Positions 1 through 8,458 of a stretch of DNA of 23,980 nt are shown here, in pieces. Numbering within the stretch: the stretch's first letter is position 1; each line of letters begins with the position of its first letter. Both the position numbers and the translations under genes were made by a program. Below the pieces are notes generated by a model. It did no database searches. It had not been told where the DNA came from and saw only the letters and a program-made list of their open reading frames with translations. Source of the stretch: Mesotaenium endlicherianum (taxonomy: Eukaryota; Streptophyta; Zygnematophyceae; Zygnematales; Mesotaeniaceae); the NCBI GenBank assembly GCA_009602735.1, contig WELA01009966.1:620000-643979 (forward strand), given 5' to 3'.

Positions 1-103
1 GGAGGGGGGAGGGGGAGGGGGAGAGGGACAGCGGTAACAAATGCAATACACAGTAGTGTAAATGCATGAAGCAGTAGCAGTTGGTGGGGCCAGGGGGGCT
101 CAC

Positions 104-431
104 TCCTGAGGAGCCGGGCAGCGACGAACGCATGAATGCGCCAGAGGAAGCGCTCGAAGCACAGCACGATGACAGCTGTCAGCAGGAGCTCCAGGTAGGT
201 GTCGGGCAGGTCTATGCCCCAGCGCTGCAGGCCGCTCTTGGGCTGCCTGAACGTGCGGGCCCAGCTGATATGGATGGGCACGATGAGGAGGGCGAGCAGA
301 GAGACAACGGTGGAGGCGTTGAGGAAGTACTCGCGGGCAACCTCCAGCTGCGTCTGCGGCTTCACTTCCTCCTGCTGCTCTGCCAGCTTGCCACTTGGCA
401 GGGCTGCGGGCGGCGCGTACTTGGCGAGGAT
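104..431 (-). CDS. Exon 5: membrane-spanning region
   Basis: The acceptor CTTCCTCAG|ATC comes after a very long polypyrimidine tract. The exon continues in phase 0 and codes a polar stretch (KLAEQQEEVKPQTQLEV) followed by two hydrophobic segments: STVVSLLALLIVPIHISW, and LELLLTAVIVLCF. Between them lies GIDLPDTYLE, matching the GLDLPDS motif between the membrane segments of plant relatives. I place the donor at 104/103 (GGA|GTGAGC), but the frame stays open beyond it, so this edge is uncertain. Positions 1-103 would then be intron. Confidence 0.72.
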
Positions 432-3400
432 CTGAGGAAGACCCGGCGGCGCCGCGGGAGGACAGCAAGGGTGAGGGAGAGGAGAAAAGAGGAGGAAACG
501 GGAGGAGAGGGGAGGAGGAAAAGTGGAGGAGCGAGGAGAGGAGAACAGAGGAGAGAAAAGGGGAGGTGAGAGGGGGAGGAGACAAGAAGGGAGGAAAGAG
601 GAGAGGGGAGGAACAGGGAAGGGAGAGGAAGCTACGCAAAATAAAGGGGGGGAGGTGAAGGGAAGGGAAGGGAGGAAATCCTAATTGCTAAGTGAGACAG
701 CGCTTCATGTGGGTTCTTGCAAAGTTCATTCATGTGTACGGTCTGTACCGCAAATGCACACATAGCAGTAAAGATATAGGCGCCAATTGAATCCCTAGTG
801 CATATGGAAACCACGTATGTGAGTGGCTCCAAATACATACATATCAGGTGCATCATGTGTGACATGTTTGTGATATCCATCAATGCACAGCGCAACACGT
901 GCACGTCCAACTCATTTGGATACTCCTTAGCCAAGATAGGTATGATCCAACTAGGCATGTATCTGGGTCATCAAATGCACGACGAGCACCAAGACCATGC
1001 AGACTGCCCCGCATGCGCTTCCTCCTCATCCCCCTTGCTCCGTGGACCCTTTCATCACAGAAAATAAGACCTCAGACAAGGGACACACTAGCCCCAACCC
1101 CACCCTAACCCTAACCGTAGCCCTAAAATTAATCCTAGCCCCCCCCCCCCTATCACAATACACACCTGAGCGCAGACGGTGTAATTCTCCTTGATGCCAG
1201 AACGCATGCCGTTTTCAATCATGCCCTTCATCATGGTGCTCTGCAGAAACGTGGCCCTCCACGAGATCCGCAGGTGCGACGTCTTCTCTGCCCCCCCACT
1301 CGAGGCAAACGCAGCACTGGACAACGAGGTGAGGAGACGGGGAAGGAAGGAGCGCCGGAAAGCGGGTGGGGAATGAGGAGGGGTGAGGAGAAAGACGTGG
1401 GGTGTGGAGGGGAACAAGAGCGCTGAAATGGGACCACAAATCTCGACTCGGAAAGTACCGCAAGTAGAGTTCCAGAGCGCTAGGTGCAGGGCCAGGCTAA
1501 GCTATGGGGCGAGTCTTTCAGAAGTCACAGCTATGCGGACAGTCTTTCTGTGGATGAGCTTGCAAAAGGCAAGAGCAGGGAGGGCTGAAGAGGAGTTCAA
1601 TGCGCCAGCCTCAGCCGCCGGACGCGAGTGTGCATCTGCTTGTACGAGTGCGAGAATGCAAGCACCGTGCATGCGGACCTCCAAGCTTCCCTCCTGCGCC
1701 TCAAATCATCCAGGCCTGCATGAGCAGGACTGCCTCTCGCAACCGCCCCCAACCCATCAAAAAGATATGTTCATTAACAAAATATTTGTTCAAATATCAA
1801 AAAATCTTATTCCTTTCCATTGGGTGCTCTGCTCAGGAAATGTCTGCACACCACACCGTTAAAAGAATCGACACTTCTCTCTACCAAGAGACGAAGCAGG
1901 AGTGGAGGAGGTGGTGATTGGTGGCAGCAGCAGCAGCAGCAGCAGCGGCGGCGGCAGCGTACCATCGACGGGCGTGAGGCAGTACTGGACCTCCGCCCGG
2001 AAGTGGTTGCCATATGGCACGTCTGGAGTGGCCACGCTGTTCTCTACCAGGTAGCCCCCCGCGTCCGCGCGCGTGTACTGCTGATACTCTGTCGCGCGCA
2101 CGGATTTGACTATGGAGGAAGGGGCCGTCATGTACGTGACTGTTCTCTTGATGGGCTCCCCCGCTGCTTGCGTCCATGAGCTGACCTCGAGCTGCGTCAG
2201 CTTCCTCTCTGCAGAGAAAGAACAGGAGAGACAGACCTAAGCCAGCGAGTATGCTACGAGTGCGTGTATATGTATCACAAGCATGACACATAAAACAGGG
2301 CCAGCTGGACGTGGCCTGGTTGCCACCCAACCAGTGGTGGAGCAAGCACGAAAGTTGGCAGTGCCTGCGGGAGCTCGGTTTGCCTTCTGGTGGTACTGTA
2401 TCAAGTAATAACGCTTATTACTTGGAGTAGGATATGAACACTGACGATGGACACACACGCTCCCGTCTCATACATTTGTGGTGGAAGTAGATGGCTGACA
2501 TGCTGGGCAAAGATGAACAGGGGCTTGAAGACTGGGCGCCTAAGCAGGCCGGGGCTTCCGGGTGGGAGGACCTTCACAACTGAAGGACTTCTTTCAAAAC
2601 CTGTGCTTTCGCTGGCGGCCAGCAAACTCGGCGCGTGGCGCGGGGAGGGGAGAAATTGACGTACCTGTGGCAAGCTCCTGCGCGAACTCGGAGTCTGGCC
2701 CAAAGTAAATGCTGTTGAGCTGGTGCACTGGTACAGCGTACGCCTGCTCGAGCACCACCCCGCCCGCATAGGGGGGGGGCATCGGCCCCGGGCTCGGGAC
2801 CTCCCTAAGGTCCTCGTCAAACCACGCAGCAGGAACTATTTGCTCGTGCTCGCCGTCGTCCACGCTGGACGAAATCGACTCTGACGGCTGCAGCATGCTG
2901 CTGGCGGGCGAGGTGGCGCCCTCTCCTCGAGCCGCCGCCGCCTTTGGGGAGGACACAGTGTCGGGGCTCGCCCACTTGAAGGCAGGGGGGGGAGTGACAA
3001 GCGTGTCTCGATGGGAGGTGGAAGCAAATGCAGAGGAGAGCCTGTGCCGCAGGGAGGGCCTGGCGGCGCCTGGCTCGGAGATTACTCGCCGCCCGTTGCT
3101 GACGAGGCTGCCGCCCTGTAGGCTCCCGGAGTTGGGTATGCTGTCGAATCCTCCCGAGCCGGGGGTGCTGCTGTAGAGGGGGGAACTTGCGGGGCTGTCG
3201 GAGTCCGACTCGCGCGCTGCTGGGATGGAGGCAAGGACGTGCTCGGGCGAGTTGTGCGTGCTCCCGGGTTGCGAATCCTCCTGGCCCGAGAGGTACAGGG
3301 CAAGGCAGATCTCGCCTGCGCAAGCACAAACCATTGAGAGTTGTTGTCCATACATGCACCGTTTGCATGCATATATTGTGTCTGCCTGAGCATACCATGA

Positions 3401-4907
3401 ATGCACACTCGTGTGCAGGCGTCAGCCTGCTCGTCTAGGCCTCATTAGATGGTGGTGTGCAGTCTCGCACAAAGGTGGTTCCCGTTTGTAGCATGGGAGG
3501 AAAAAGGGGGGGAGGGGAGGCATGAAATACAGCAACCCACTAGTACAGCTCCCAGCCAACCCTTGTTACTTGACAAGGAAGCAGACATGCACCACCTATG
3601 GTGTCTGAGATTGTTCACATATATGCACGGATTGCTACTAAGACCATTGACTGCAGAGTGCCCATGGCGATGCGGTTTGAGGATGGGGAGCAAAAGATCA
3701 ATGCCTCTCCGTTAGAATGTATCCCAGTTTTGGGTTGGGAGGCATGGAGCTTGGCGAGAGATGCTTGCTTGGTGTCACAGTGATGCATAAGCAAGAGCAA
3801 CTGGGACAAGACAGTGTCAATTCTGACTCTCAACTCGCTATAAAAAGACGTTGTGTTTGTACTACATAGAAGAGGAACCACAACCAATAACCAGATCAGA
3901 TAATAAGACGGCACATAGCCATGTTCCAGTTGCTATTCGACTTACGATGCCAATTTGTGGGGTCAGTGAAATTTATAATTGCAACTTTCAGTAGTTTACA
4001 CTTAGTTAAGGCTTGTTCTAGACATGTTATTGTTTCGAAGTGCACCGTCTTTCACATCCCCCTTAAACACAGCTAAGGCCCCCACAGAGCTAAATGGCGC
4101 GGGAATAACCATCTCTTGGAACGTGGTCATTACTGATTGAGGATCAGAAAAGGTGCACCCTTTAACCCCACTATAAGATTAATGCCCCTGCTGCCATGTG
4201 CTTCTTGTCCTCTTGCTTTCTTTCCTTATCTCCCAAGGCAATACAACTGTCACAATACGCCCCACCTATATAGTGCGGTCCCCTGCTCTGAAGCTGCATA
4301 ATATACAAGCTCCAAGGTGCCTCCTTTCTTACACTAAAAGAAACTGACAGTAGTTTTGAAGGTATAGGTATTTCTTCTTATAACAGCCCCAGAATGTCAC
4401 TTGTTTCTGATAGTCCAACACATGCATGGGGTGACGCACTGAGCTTTCTGACTCTAGACCGAAGATATTGTGAAAACTTTTGTCTTCCTGATGTTCACTT
4501 CTATGCAAACACTTGGAGCTTGTAGTCAACAGAGAAGTGTCATGAAGCTTACCACTGATCTTTGATCTGGATTTTGCATTCTTCTTCTGAAGTCTATACC
4601 ATGATGCTGGCAACATCTTACTCTCTGCATTATGGACATTGACCAGGGGGAGGGACACTTGACCAAGAAAGTCGGCAGTCAGGTAGTCCTCATCCCACAC
4701 TGTCAATTGCAATGTATCGTGAACAGGACTGGCCACTTTGAAGTAAAAGTCTTGGTTCCATACAGGGTCCAAATTTTTGTATATCGTTGTCGACTTGGCT
4801 TTGGATTTGCCAAGAGTTAGTCGTACAAAAGGATCACTAAAGCCATTCGAGTCTTTTGCAGCTAAGCCTCTTGCACTCAGAAGTCGAACCTGCAGCTTGT
4901 GAGTCAT
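104..4907 (-). CDS. C2/VASt (C2 and GRAM domain-type) membrane protein gene, 5 exons, partial
   Basis: This is a multi-exon gene read right to left. I place exons at 4907-4553, 3315-2665, 2208-1963, 1287-1166 and 431-104. Every junction has GT/AG ends and matching phases (1, 1, 1, 0). The protein order is an N-terminal C2 domain, a Ser/Pro-rich linker, a VASt (StAR-like lipid-binding) domain and a hydrophobic membrane region. From memory this order matches the N-terminal half of plant C2-and-GRAM proteins such as Arabidopsis At1g03370. In that family a second C2, a GRAM and a second VASt domain follow, which here would lie beyond position 1. By family, the likely role is Ca2+-dependent membrane binding and lipid transfer at membrane contacts; that is inference. 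The ATG at 4907 is chosen because the C2 fold begins three residues later. No stop or frameshift is seen in the exons. No promoter motif is recognised upstream. Confidence 0.85.
460..680 (+). repeat. Polypurine (G/A) tract
   Basis: About 220 bases are almost entirely G and A on the plus strand, with one interruption near 628-642. On the minus strand this is the polypyrimidine tract at the 3' end of intron 4, directly before exon 5. It is far longer than a splice acceptor needs. Confidence 0.85.
1097..1135 (+). repeat. Short degenerate telomere-like repeat in intron 4
   Basis: Two and a third perfect CCCTAA units (1103-1116) are followed by degraded copies (CCGTAG, CCCTAAAA, TCCTAG). CCCTAA is the complement of TTAGGG, a telomere unit used by some algae. 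The array is too short to prove a link to telomeres. Confidence 0.4.
1166..1287 (-). CDS. Exon 4: VASt domain, second half
   Basis: This exon codes the C-terminal VASt helix region, with the segments EKTSHLRISWRATFLQ and STMMKGMIENGMRSGIKENY. That pattern is strongly conserved in plant C2-GRAM proteins. I take the acceptor as GGGGCAG|AGAAG because it completes a Glu codon with exon 3. A CAG 33 bases earlier on the coding strand is in the wrong phase. The donor CAG|GTGTGT leaves phase 0. Confidence 0.83.
1925..1957 (+). repeat. CAG/CGG trinucleotide repeat in intron 3
   Basis: Seven CAG triplets are followed by three CGG and one CAG. The run starts six bases into intron 3 of the C2/VASt gene, so it is not translated in the model given. 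Confidence 0.85.
1963..2208 (-). CDS. Exon 3: VASt domain, first half
   Basis: The acceptor CTCTGCAG|AGAGG follows a pyrimidine run. The exon holds the VASt core: RTVTYMTAPSSIVKSV, then TEYQQYTRA, then the family hallmark VATPDVPYGNHFRAEVQY. VASt is a lipid (sterol)-binding fold of the StAR-like superfamily. The donor GATG|GTACGC leaves phase 1, which fits the next exon. Seven CAG triplets (plus-strand sense) lie in the intron just past this donor. Confidence 0.85.
2665..3315 (-). CDS. Exon 2: end of C2, low-complexity linker, start of VASt
   Basis: The acceptor reads GCGCAG|GCGAG and restores a Gly codon split with exon 1. The exon starts with the final C2 strand. It then carries about 150 residues rich in Ser, Pro, Ala and Gly, likely disordered and much longer than I recall for plant relatives. 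It ends with the VASt lead-in, in which the segment HQLNSIYFGPDSEFAQ matches the family's conserved LNS-FGPDS-F pattern. The donor reads CACAG|GTACGT. The linker keeps an open frame over its whole length, which supports it as real coding sequence. Confidence 0.8.
4553..4907 (-). CDS. Exon 1: C2 domain
   Basis: The exon codes about 118 residues that are almost wholly one C2 domain. The Asp residues expected to bind Ca2+ are present: D19 and D25 (in the segment AKDSNGFSDPF) and D72, D74 and D79 (in VWDEDYLTADFLG), so Ca2+-dependent membrane binding is plausible. The segment KNLDPVWNQDF is the usual beta-4 motif. The donor reads AGTG|GTAAGC and leaves phase 1. The last C2 strand (residues GEICLALYL) is supplied by exon 2, which supports this splice. 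Confidence 0.88.
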
Positions 4908-5770
4908 GATTGTTCCTCTTCCCAACAATACAGTCTATTTGAGGTCCCTGGAGACAGATAGGATCAATTCCGAACAAGGTCTTACACTGTTTTCGAGACG
5001 AGACTTGATTTCTCTGTACTGCTGAGAAAGCGTGGTAATCTGCAGCACCCAACACTAAATTTCTAGCATCACAGCCTAGCGTACCTTTCCATGTTTCGCA
5101 AGTTGAACAGAAGTAGGGCACATAGGCCACGCTATGTTAACCATTCCACTAAAGGGGTTGTCTGACGGACAATTGGACAATCCCACTAGCTTCCAAGAGC
5201 GTACACATTCAATTTTTAGCTTTGCAAATCTTCAAAGCTTCTCATATGCTGTCATGTTAAGACTCGTCCACATGGTACAGGTAATGCCTGTGTGCTGACT
5301 CTCAGTACAGCCAAAATGTGACTAGTGAGTCCTCCCACGGCATTCCACCTGAAAAGGGACTGCTGACACCGCGAGCTTACATGTGACTCCCAGGTAATCA
5401 AGAACACTATATGGAAGCAAATTCTACCCCCATTGTGATGTATCTAAAGTCGATTCAAGTCCATGATTACCTCCCAACTGATGGTGCTCAAACACGTTGC
5501 ATGCTATTGCATGTTCGAGTTTCTGACGATGAGTGTAAGTTTGACTTAATGGCACTTCGTCAAGCCCCCATTACTTCAACCAGCACTTCCGCGCCTGGAT
5601 CCCGACGCGACTGACGTCACTCTGCGACGTCTATCGCCGATGTGACCACTCGTAGGTCGCAGTAGGTCGTGGAAGTCTGGACTCTGGACTTCGACTCTGG
5701 ACTCTGGACTCTTAAGACCGAGAAGAGAAGACCGGATTAATTTTGATTCACCTTTCAATGAACTGCGCTC
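4908..5770. other. Gene-poor stretch upstream of the C2/VASt gene
   Basis: I recognise no coding sequence. The part next to 4907 should contain the 5' UTR and promoter of the minus-strand gene, but no convincing TATA box is seen. A short direct repeat of the unit TCTGGAC (about five imperfect copies) lies near 5675-5712. Confidence 0.5.
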
Positions 5771-5968
5771 CTAGGCGTGCGTGACAGTGCTATTCAGCAC
5801 TTAGGCAGATGGAAATCTGACAGGGGGAAGGAGCCCTACATCATTCAGCATGAGACTGAGGCAGCCATGGCAGCAAGGAAGATAGTCCCCCCTGATGAGG
5901 CTGCTGCAGCTTAGTTCTCTCAGGAGGAGCTTATGGTAGCTTTTCTGAAGCATAAGAGTAAGAAATAA
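5771..5968 (+). pseudogene. C-terminal remnant of a tyrosine recombinase
   Basis: The reading from 5771 contains GVRDSAIQHLGRWKSD, which matches the C-terminal motif (lGRWkS...Y) of tyrosine recombinases, where the nucleophile Tyr lies a few residues later. A Tyr does follow, in KEPYIIQHE. The frame continues with an Ala-rich stretch, an in-frame TAG at 5912-5914, then SQEELMVAFLKHKSKK and a TAA at 5966-5968. The upstream catalytic Arg and His-x-x-Arg regions are not found, so this is a fragment. Such recombinases occur in DIRS-like and Crypton elements and in some unclassified algal elements; which one cannot be told. Confidence 0.45.
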
Positions 5969-6177
5969 TGGCTGTGATTATTCTTTCTAGCTGCTCCTAC
6001 TTCTGCACCTCCTGCCTGCTTACTTCCTAGTTTCTATTCCTACTTCCTAATTATTCTTTCCTACTTTTTAATTTCTACTTTACCTAAGCATGTTAGTTGT
6101 ATTTGGACTTGTATACTACTACTTTAATTCATACCTGCATTATCTCTAAGTATCTCTAATTATAATGTGATAGGTAT

Positions 6178-6272
6178 GTGAAAATGTATGAAATTTCAAA
6201 CATTCTAACAGTCAATTTAACACGTGTGTCAAGTTGAAGTTTGAAGAGTGCAGAAATTTCATACATTTTCAC
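6178..6272. repeat. 20-bp perfect inverted repeat with 55-base spacer
   Basis: GTGAAAATGTATGAAATTTC (6178-6197) is exactly complementary to 6253-6272. Inside the spacer, TCAAAC pairs with GTTTGA, and a CACGTG palindrome sits near the centre inside a wider imperfect palindrome. As RNA or single-stranded DNA this would form a long hairpin. It could be a small foldback element, a hairpin RNA precursor or an element terminus. Confidence 0.85.
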
Positions 6273-6842
6273 CTCAATGCAGATGCAAATGTATAACTTC
6301 TGAATTCTGCAGATGAAGCAGTCTTTCTAGAGAACTCTCTAAGAAGATTTCCAGAACTTTTTAGTTCTACATAAGCAGCAAAATAAGATGACAGGCTCAT
6401 TGCAGTGCATTTACATAGTGCTGCTAGAGCCCACCCACCCACCCTGTACAGATCACATAGAAAGCAATTTCAGCATCATAGAATAATCCCTGCACTATCT
6501 GCAAAATTAGCAAAATGCTCCATGATAGTCATGCTAGAGCCTACTGTCACTATTTAGGTAGGAATACACACCTGCTCTCGGAAAGAGCTCGGTGGCGTGC
6601 TCACCAGGTCGAGCTGCAGCTTGCGACGTGTCCATGTAACCCACGCAGCCATAGGGTGTTCAGTGCCACAGCCCCCCTCCCTGCTGCTTGTCGACCGCAT
6701 GACGCAGGCTCCCTTCCTCAAGCACCCACGCTCTTTCTACTGCATGCTGCTACCCATGTGCGCACCCTGTCTGCCGCCAGTGCACATCACAACACACGTT
6801 GCAAGAGAGATGCTCCAAGCATCTCTCAACTCCTGCCCTCGG

Positions 6843-6879
6843 CCCTGCCCCTGCCCCTGCCCCTGCCCCTGCCCCTGCC
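6843..6879 (+). repeat. CCCCTG hexanucleotide tandem repeat
   Basis: About six perfect CCCCTG units in a row, flanked by C/T-rich sequence. Confidence 0.9.
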
Positions 6880-7530
6880 GTCGTTGAGATTGTGAGGGAG
6901 CTACCTTTGCCGCACCCGCACTCACACCCCACCCCTCGTGCAGCTGAGCGCCTCCTCTGCGTGCGCCGGTATGATGCTCCGTCGTCGTCATCAGCACCAG
7001 CATGGGCGGCATAGAGAGAGTGTTCCCTCGAAGGAGGAGCGCAAGCATGTCTTCCTTCGAGGAGGAGCTAGCTCGAGTCTTGCTCGTGGCTGTCTGGACT
7101 TTCCCTCCCCTCCCCTGTGATCGTCGCCTGTGCACTCTTGAAGGGTGTCCAATGACCGATCAATCAGGGCAGCCTCTCTTGCCCTCAAGACCACACGCAA
7201 CTGCTCTTGTCCCCCGATTTACGCACCCCCCCCCGCTATCCCACGCCCACCCCACACCCCTCTTCTTCCCCCAGGGTAGCTGCTATTGGTGGAACTGTGG
7301 AACCGCCATGACGCATGAGCCTTTCCCTCCACTGTTCTTGCCCACACAGGAACGCTGTCTTCATCGCCGTCCCACCCCCCACCTCCCCCTCATCCCTCCC
7401 CACCCTGAGCTCGGCTGGCCTTCAATCTCCAACACTGATTCTGCTGCAGAGTGCACCTCGGCACGCTCGTGCTTGCGTGCGCGCCCCCTTTTTGCTCACG
7501 CCCTTATGTGCGCCTGCGCCCTTCCTGTGT

Positions 7531-7568
7531 GCCTTCCTTTAGCGATTTTGCCTTCCTTTAGCGATTTT
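7531..7568 (+). repeat. Two perfect tandem copies of a 19-bp unit
   Basis: GCCTTCCTTTAGCGATTTT occurs twice back to back (7531-7549 and 7550-7568), about 100 bases upstream of the ARF-GEF exon, and looks like a recent slippage duplication. Confidence 0.9.
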
Positions 7569-7673
7569 GCTTTCTCCGTCGCCTTCCTGCCCCCCTGTGC
7601 CCCCCCGTGCCCCTCTCTGTGCATCCCCTGGACCCCCCTACTGCCCCCCCCCTGTGCCTTCTCCCCCGCGCAG

Positions 7674-7811
7674 AATATGGAGTTTGACGAGGCCATCCAG
7701 CACTTCCTGCGCGTTTTCCGATTGCCGAGCAAGGCGCAGAAGATCGACTGCATCATGGAGAAGTTTGCGAAGCGCTTCTGCGTGTGCAATTCCGACGCGC
7801 ACAACCCCAAG
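7674..7811 (+). pseudogene. Sec7-domain exon of a BIG-type ARF guanine exchange factor, internally deleted
   Basis: The acceptor CCGCGCAG|AATATGG and donor CCCCAAG|GTATGC bound 46 codons. They read MEFDEAIQHFLRVFRLP and then AQKIDCIMEKFAKRFCVCN, typical of the Sec7 domain that activates ARF GTPases. Normally about 22 residues, containing the conserved hydrophobic block ADTAYVLAYSV, follow CN before the DAHNP motif. Here CN is joined almost directly to SDAHNPK, an in-frame loss of part of the ARF-binding groove. The catalytic Glu-finger region should lie upstream and is not found. The exon ends in phase 0, which does not fit the exon at 8182. It looks like a decayed copy, although an unusual variant cannot be excluded. 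Confidence 0.7.
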
Positions 7812-8181
7812 GTATGCACGCAGAGCTGGCGTCGCGTAACTTTGCTGGACAGCTTGCCTTCAACCGACTGTAAGGGATTCTTCAGACTCCCTTCCTACCC
7901 TGCCCCACGTCGACGCAAGAGTGGTCATCGACCCGTACATTTGGACGCTCTCTGCACACTCTTTTTGGATGAACATGTGTGTGCACCTTTGGGGGTGTGT
8001 AGATGTGTGCGCACACATATCCCTCGCGATCTTTTCNCTGCCGCCTTTGCTATTGCAACTGCCGGTGGGGTGGCGCTGTTCAGACTGACGGAGTGGTAGT
8101 GGCAGCGATGGTGCTGCTGGTACTGCTGCTGCTGGTGTTGCTGCTGCTGACGCTGAAAGGCTGCTTCCGATGCCGCTGCAG

Positions 8182-8458
8182 CTCCGACATGTACTCCTTT
8201 GCGACGGACGCCGACATCGTGCGCGCGATGGTGGAGGCCGCATGGACGCCCATCCTGCTCGTGCTCAGCGTGCAGCTCGACTGCGCGCGCGATGCCGGCC
8301 TCGGGCTGCACATCCTGGAGGGCTACCGCCACGCGGTGGTCCTCACCTCGCTCATGAGCATGCCCCTGCAGCGCGACGCCTTCCTCTCCTCGCTTCACGA
8401 GTTCACCATGCTCAACTCCTCCGCCAACGCGCGCCTCGCCAAGCGGCGCGCCTTCGTG
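8182..8458 (+). pseudogene. HDS1-region exon of a BIG-type ARF-GEF
   Basis: The acceptor GCTGCAG|CTCCG and donor TTCGTG|GTAAGT bound a 92-codon exon. It reads FATDADIVRAMVEAAWTPIL, then HILEGYRHAVVLTSLMSM, then QRDAFLSSLHEFTMLNSSA. This matches the region just after Sec7 in BIG proteins (pattern EG-HA---T-VM-M--QRDAF--SL-KFT-L). BIG proteins activate ARF at the trans-Golgi network. In relatives about 90 residues lie between the DAHNP motif and this region; nothing of them is seen in the 370 bases between the two exons. The exon starts with one base of a split codon, incompatible with the phase-0 end of 7811. The next exon is not found downstream. The sequence just before the acceptor is CTG-rich. 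Confidence 0.7.

Larger units (their letters stand above)
6273..7673. other. Stretch without a recognised gene
   Basis: The first part is A/T-rich. From about 6560 it becomes C-rich and resembles the intron sequence of this genome. Open frames here have low-complexity, biased products and match nothing I know. It may be intron upstream of the ARF-GEF exon at 7674. Confidence 0.45.

Noticed and set aside
81-658. Long plus-strand and other-frame ORFs over exon 5 and the purine tract
   Set aside because: They are shadows of the minus-strand exon or of a two-base-composition tract; products are low-complexity Arg/Glu/Gly or Ser/Pro/Leu runs.
5411-5614. Plus-strand 67-codon ORF upstream of the C2/VASt gene
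   Set aside because: Short, no homology recognised, no supporting splice or promoter signals.
7002-8099. A 365-codon plus-strand ORF overlapping the Sec7 exon
   Set aside because: It reads through C-rich intron-like sequence and past a good splice donor. Only the 46 codons bounded by splice sites look like protein.
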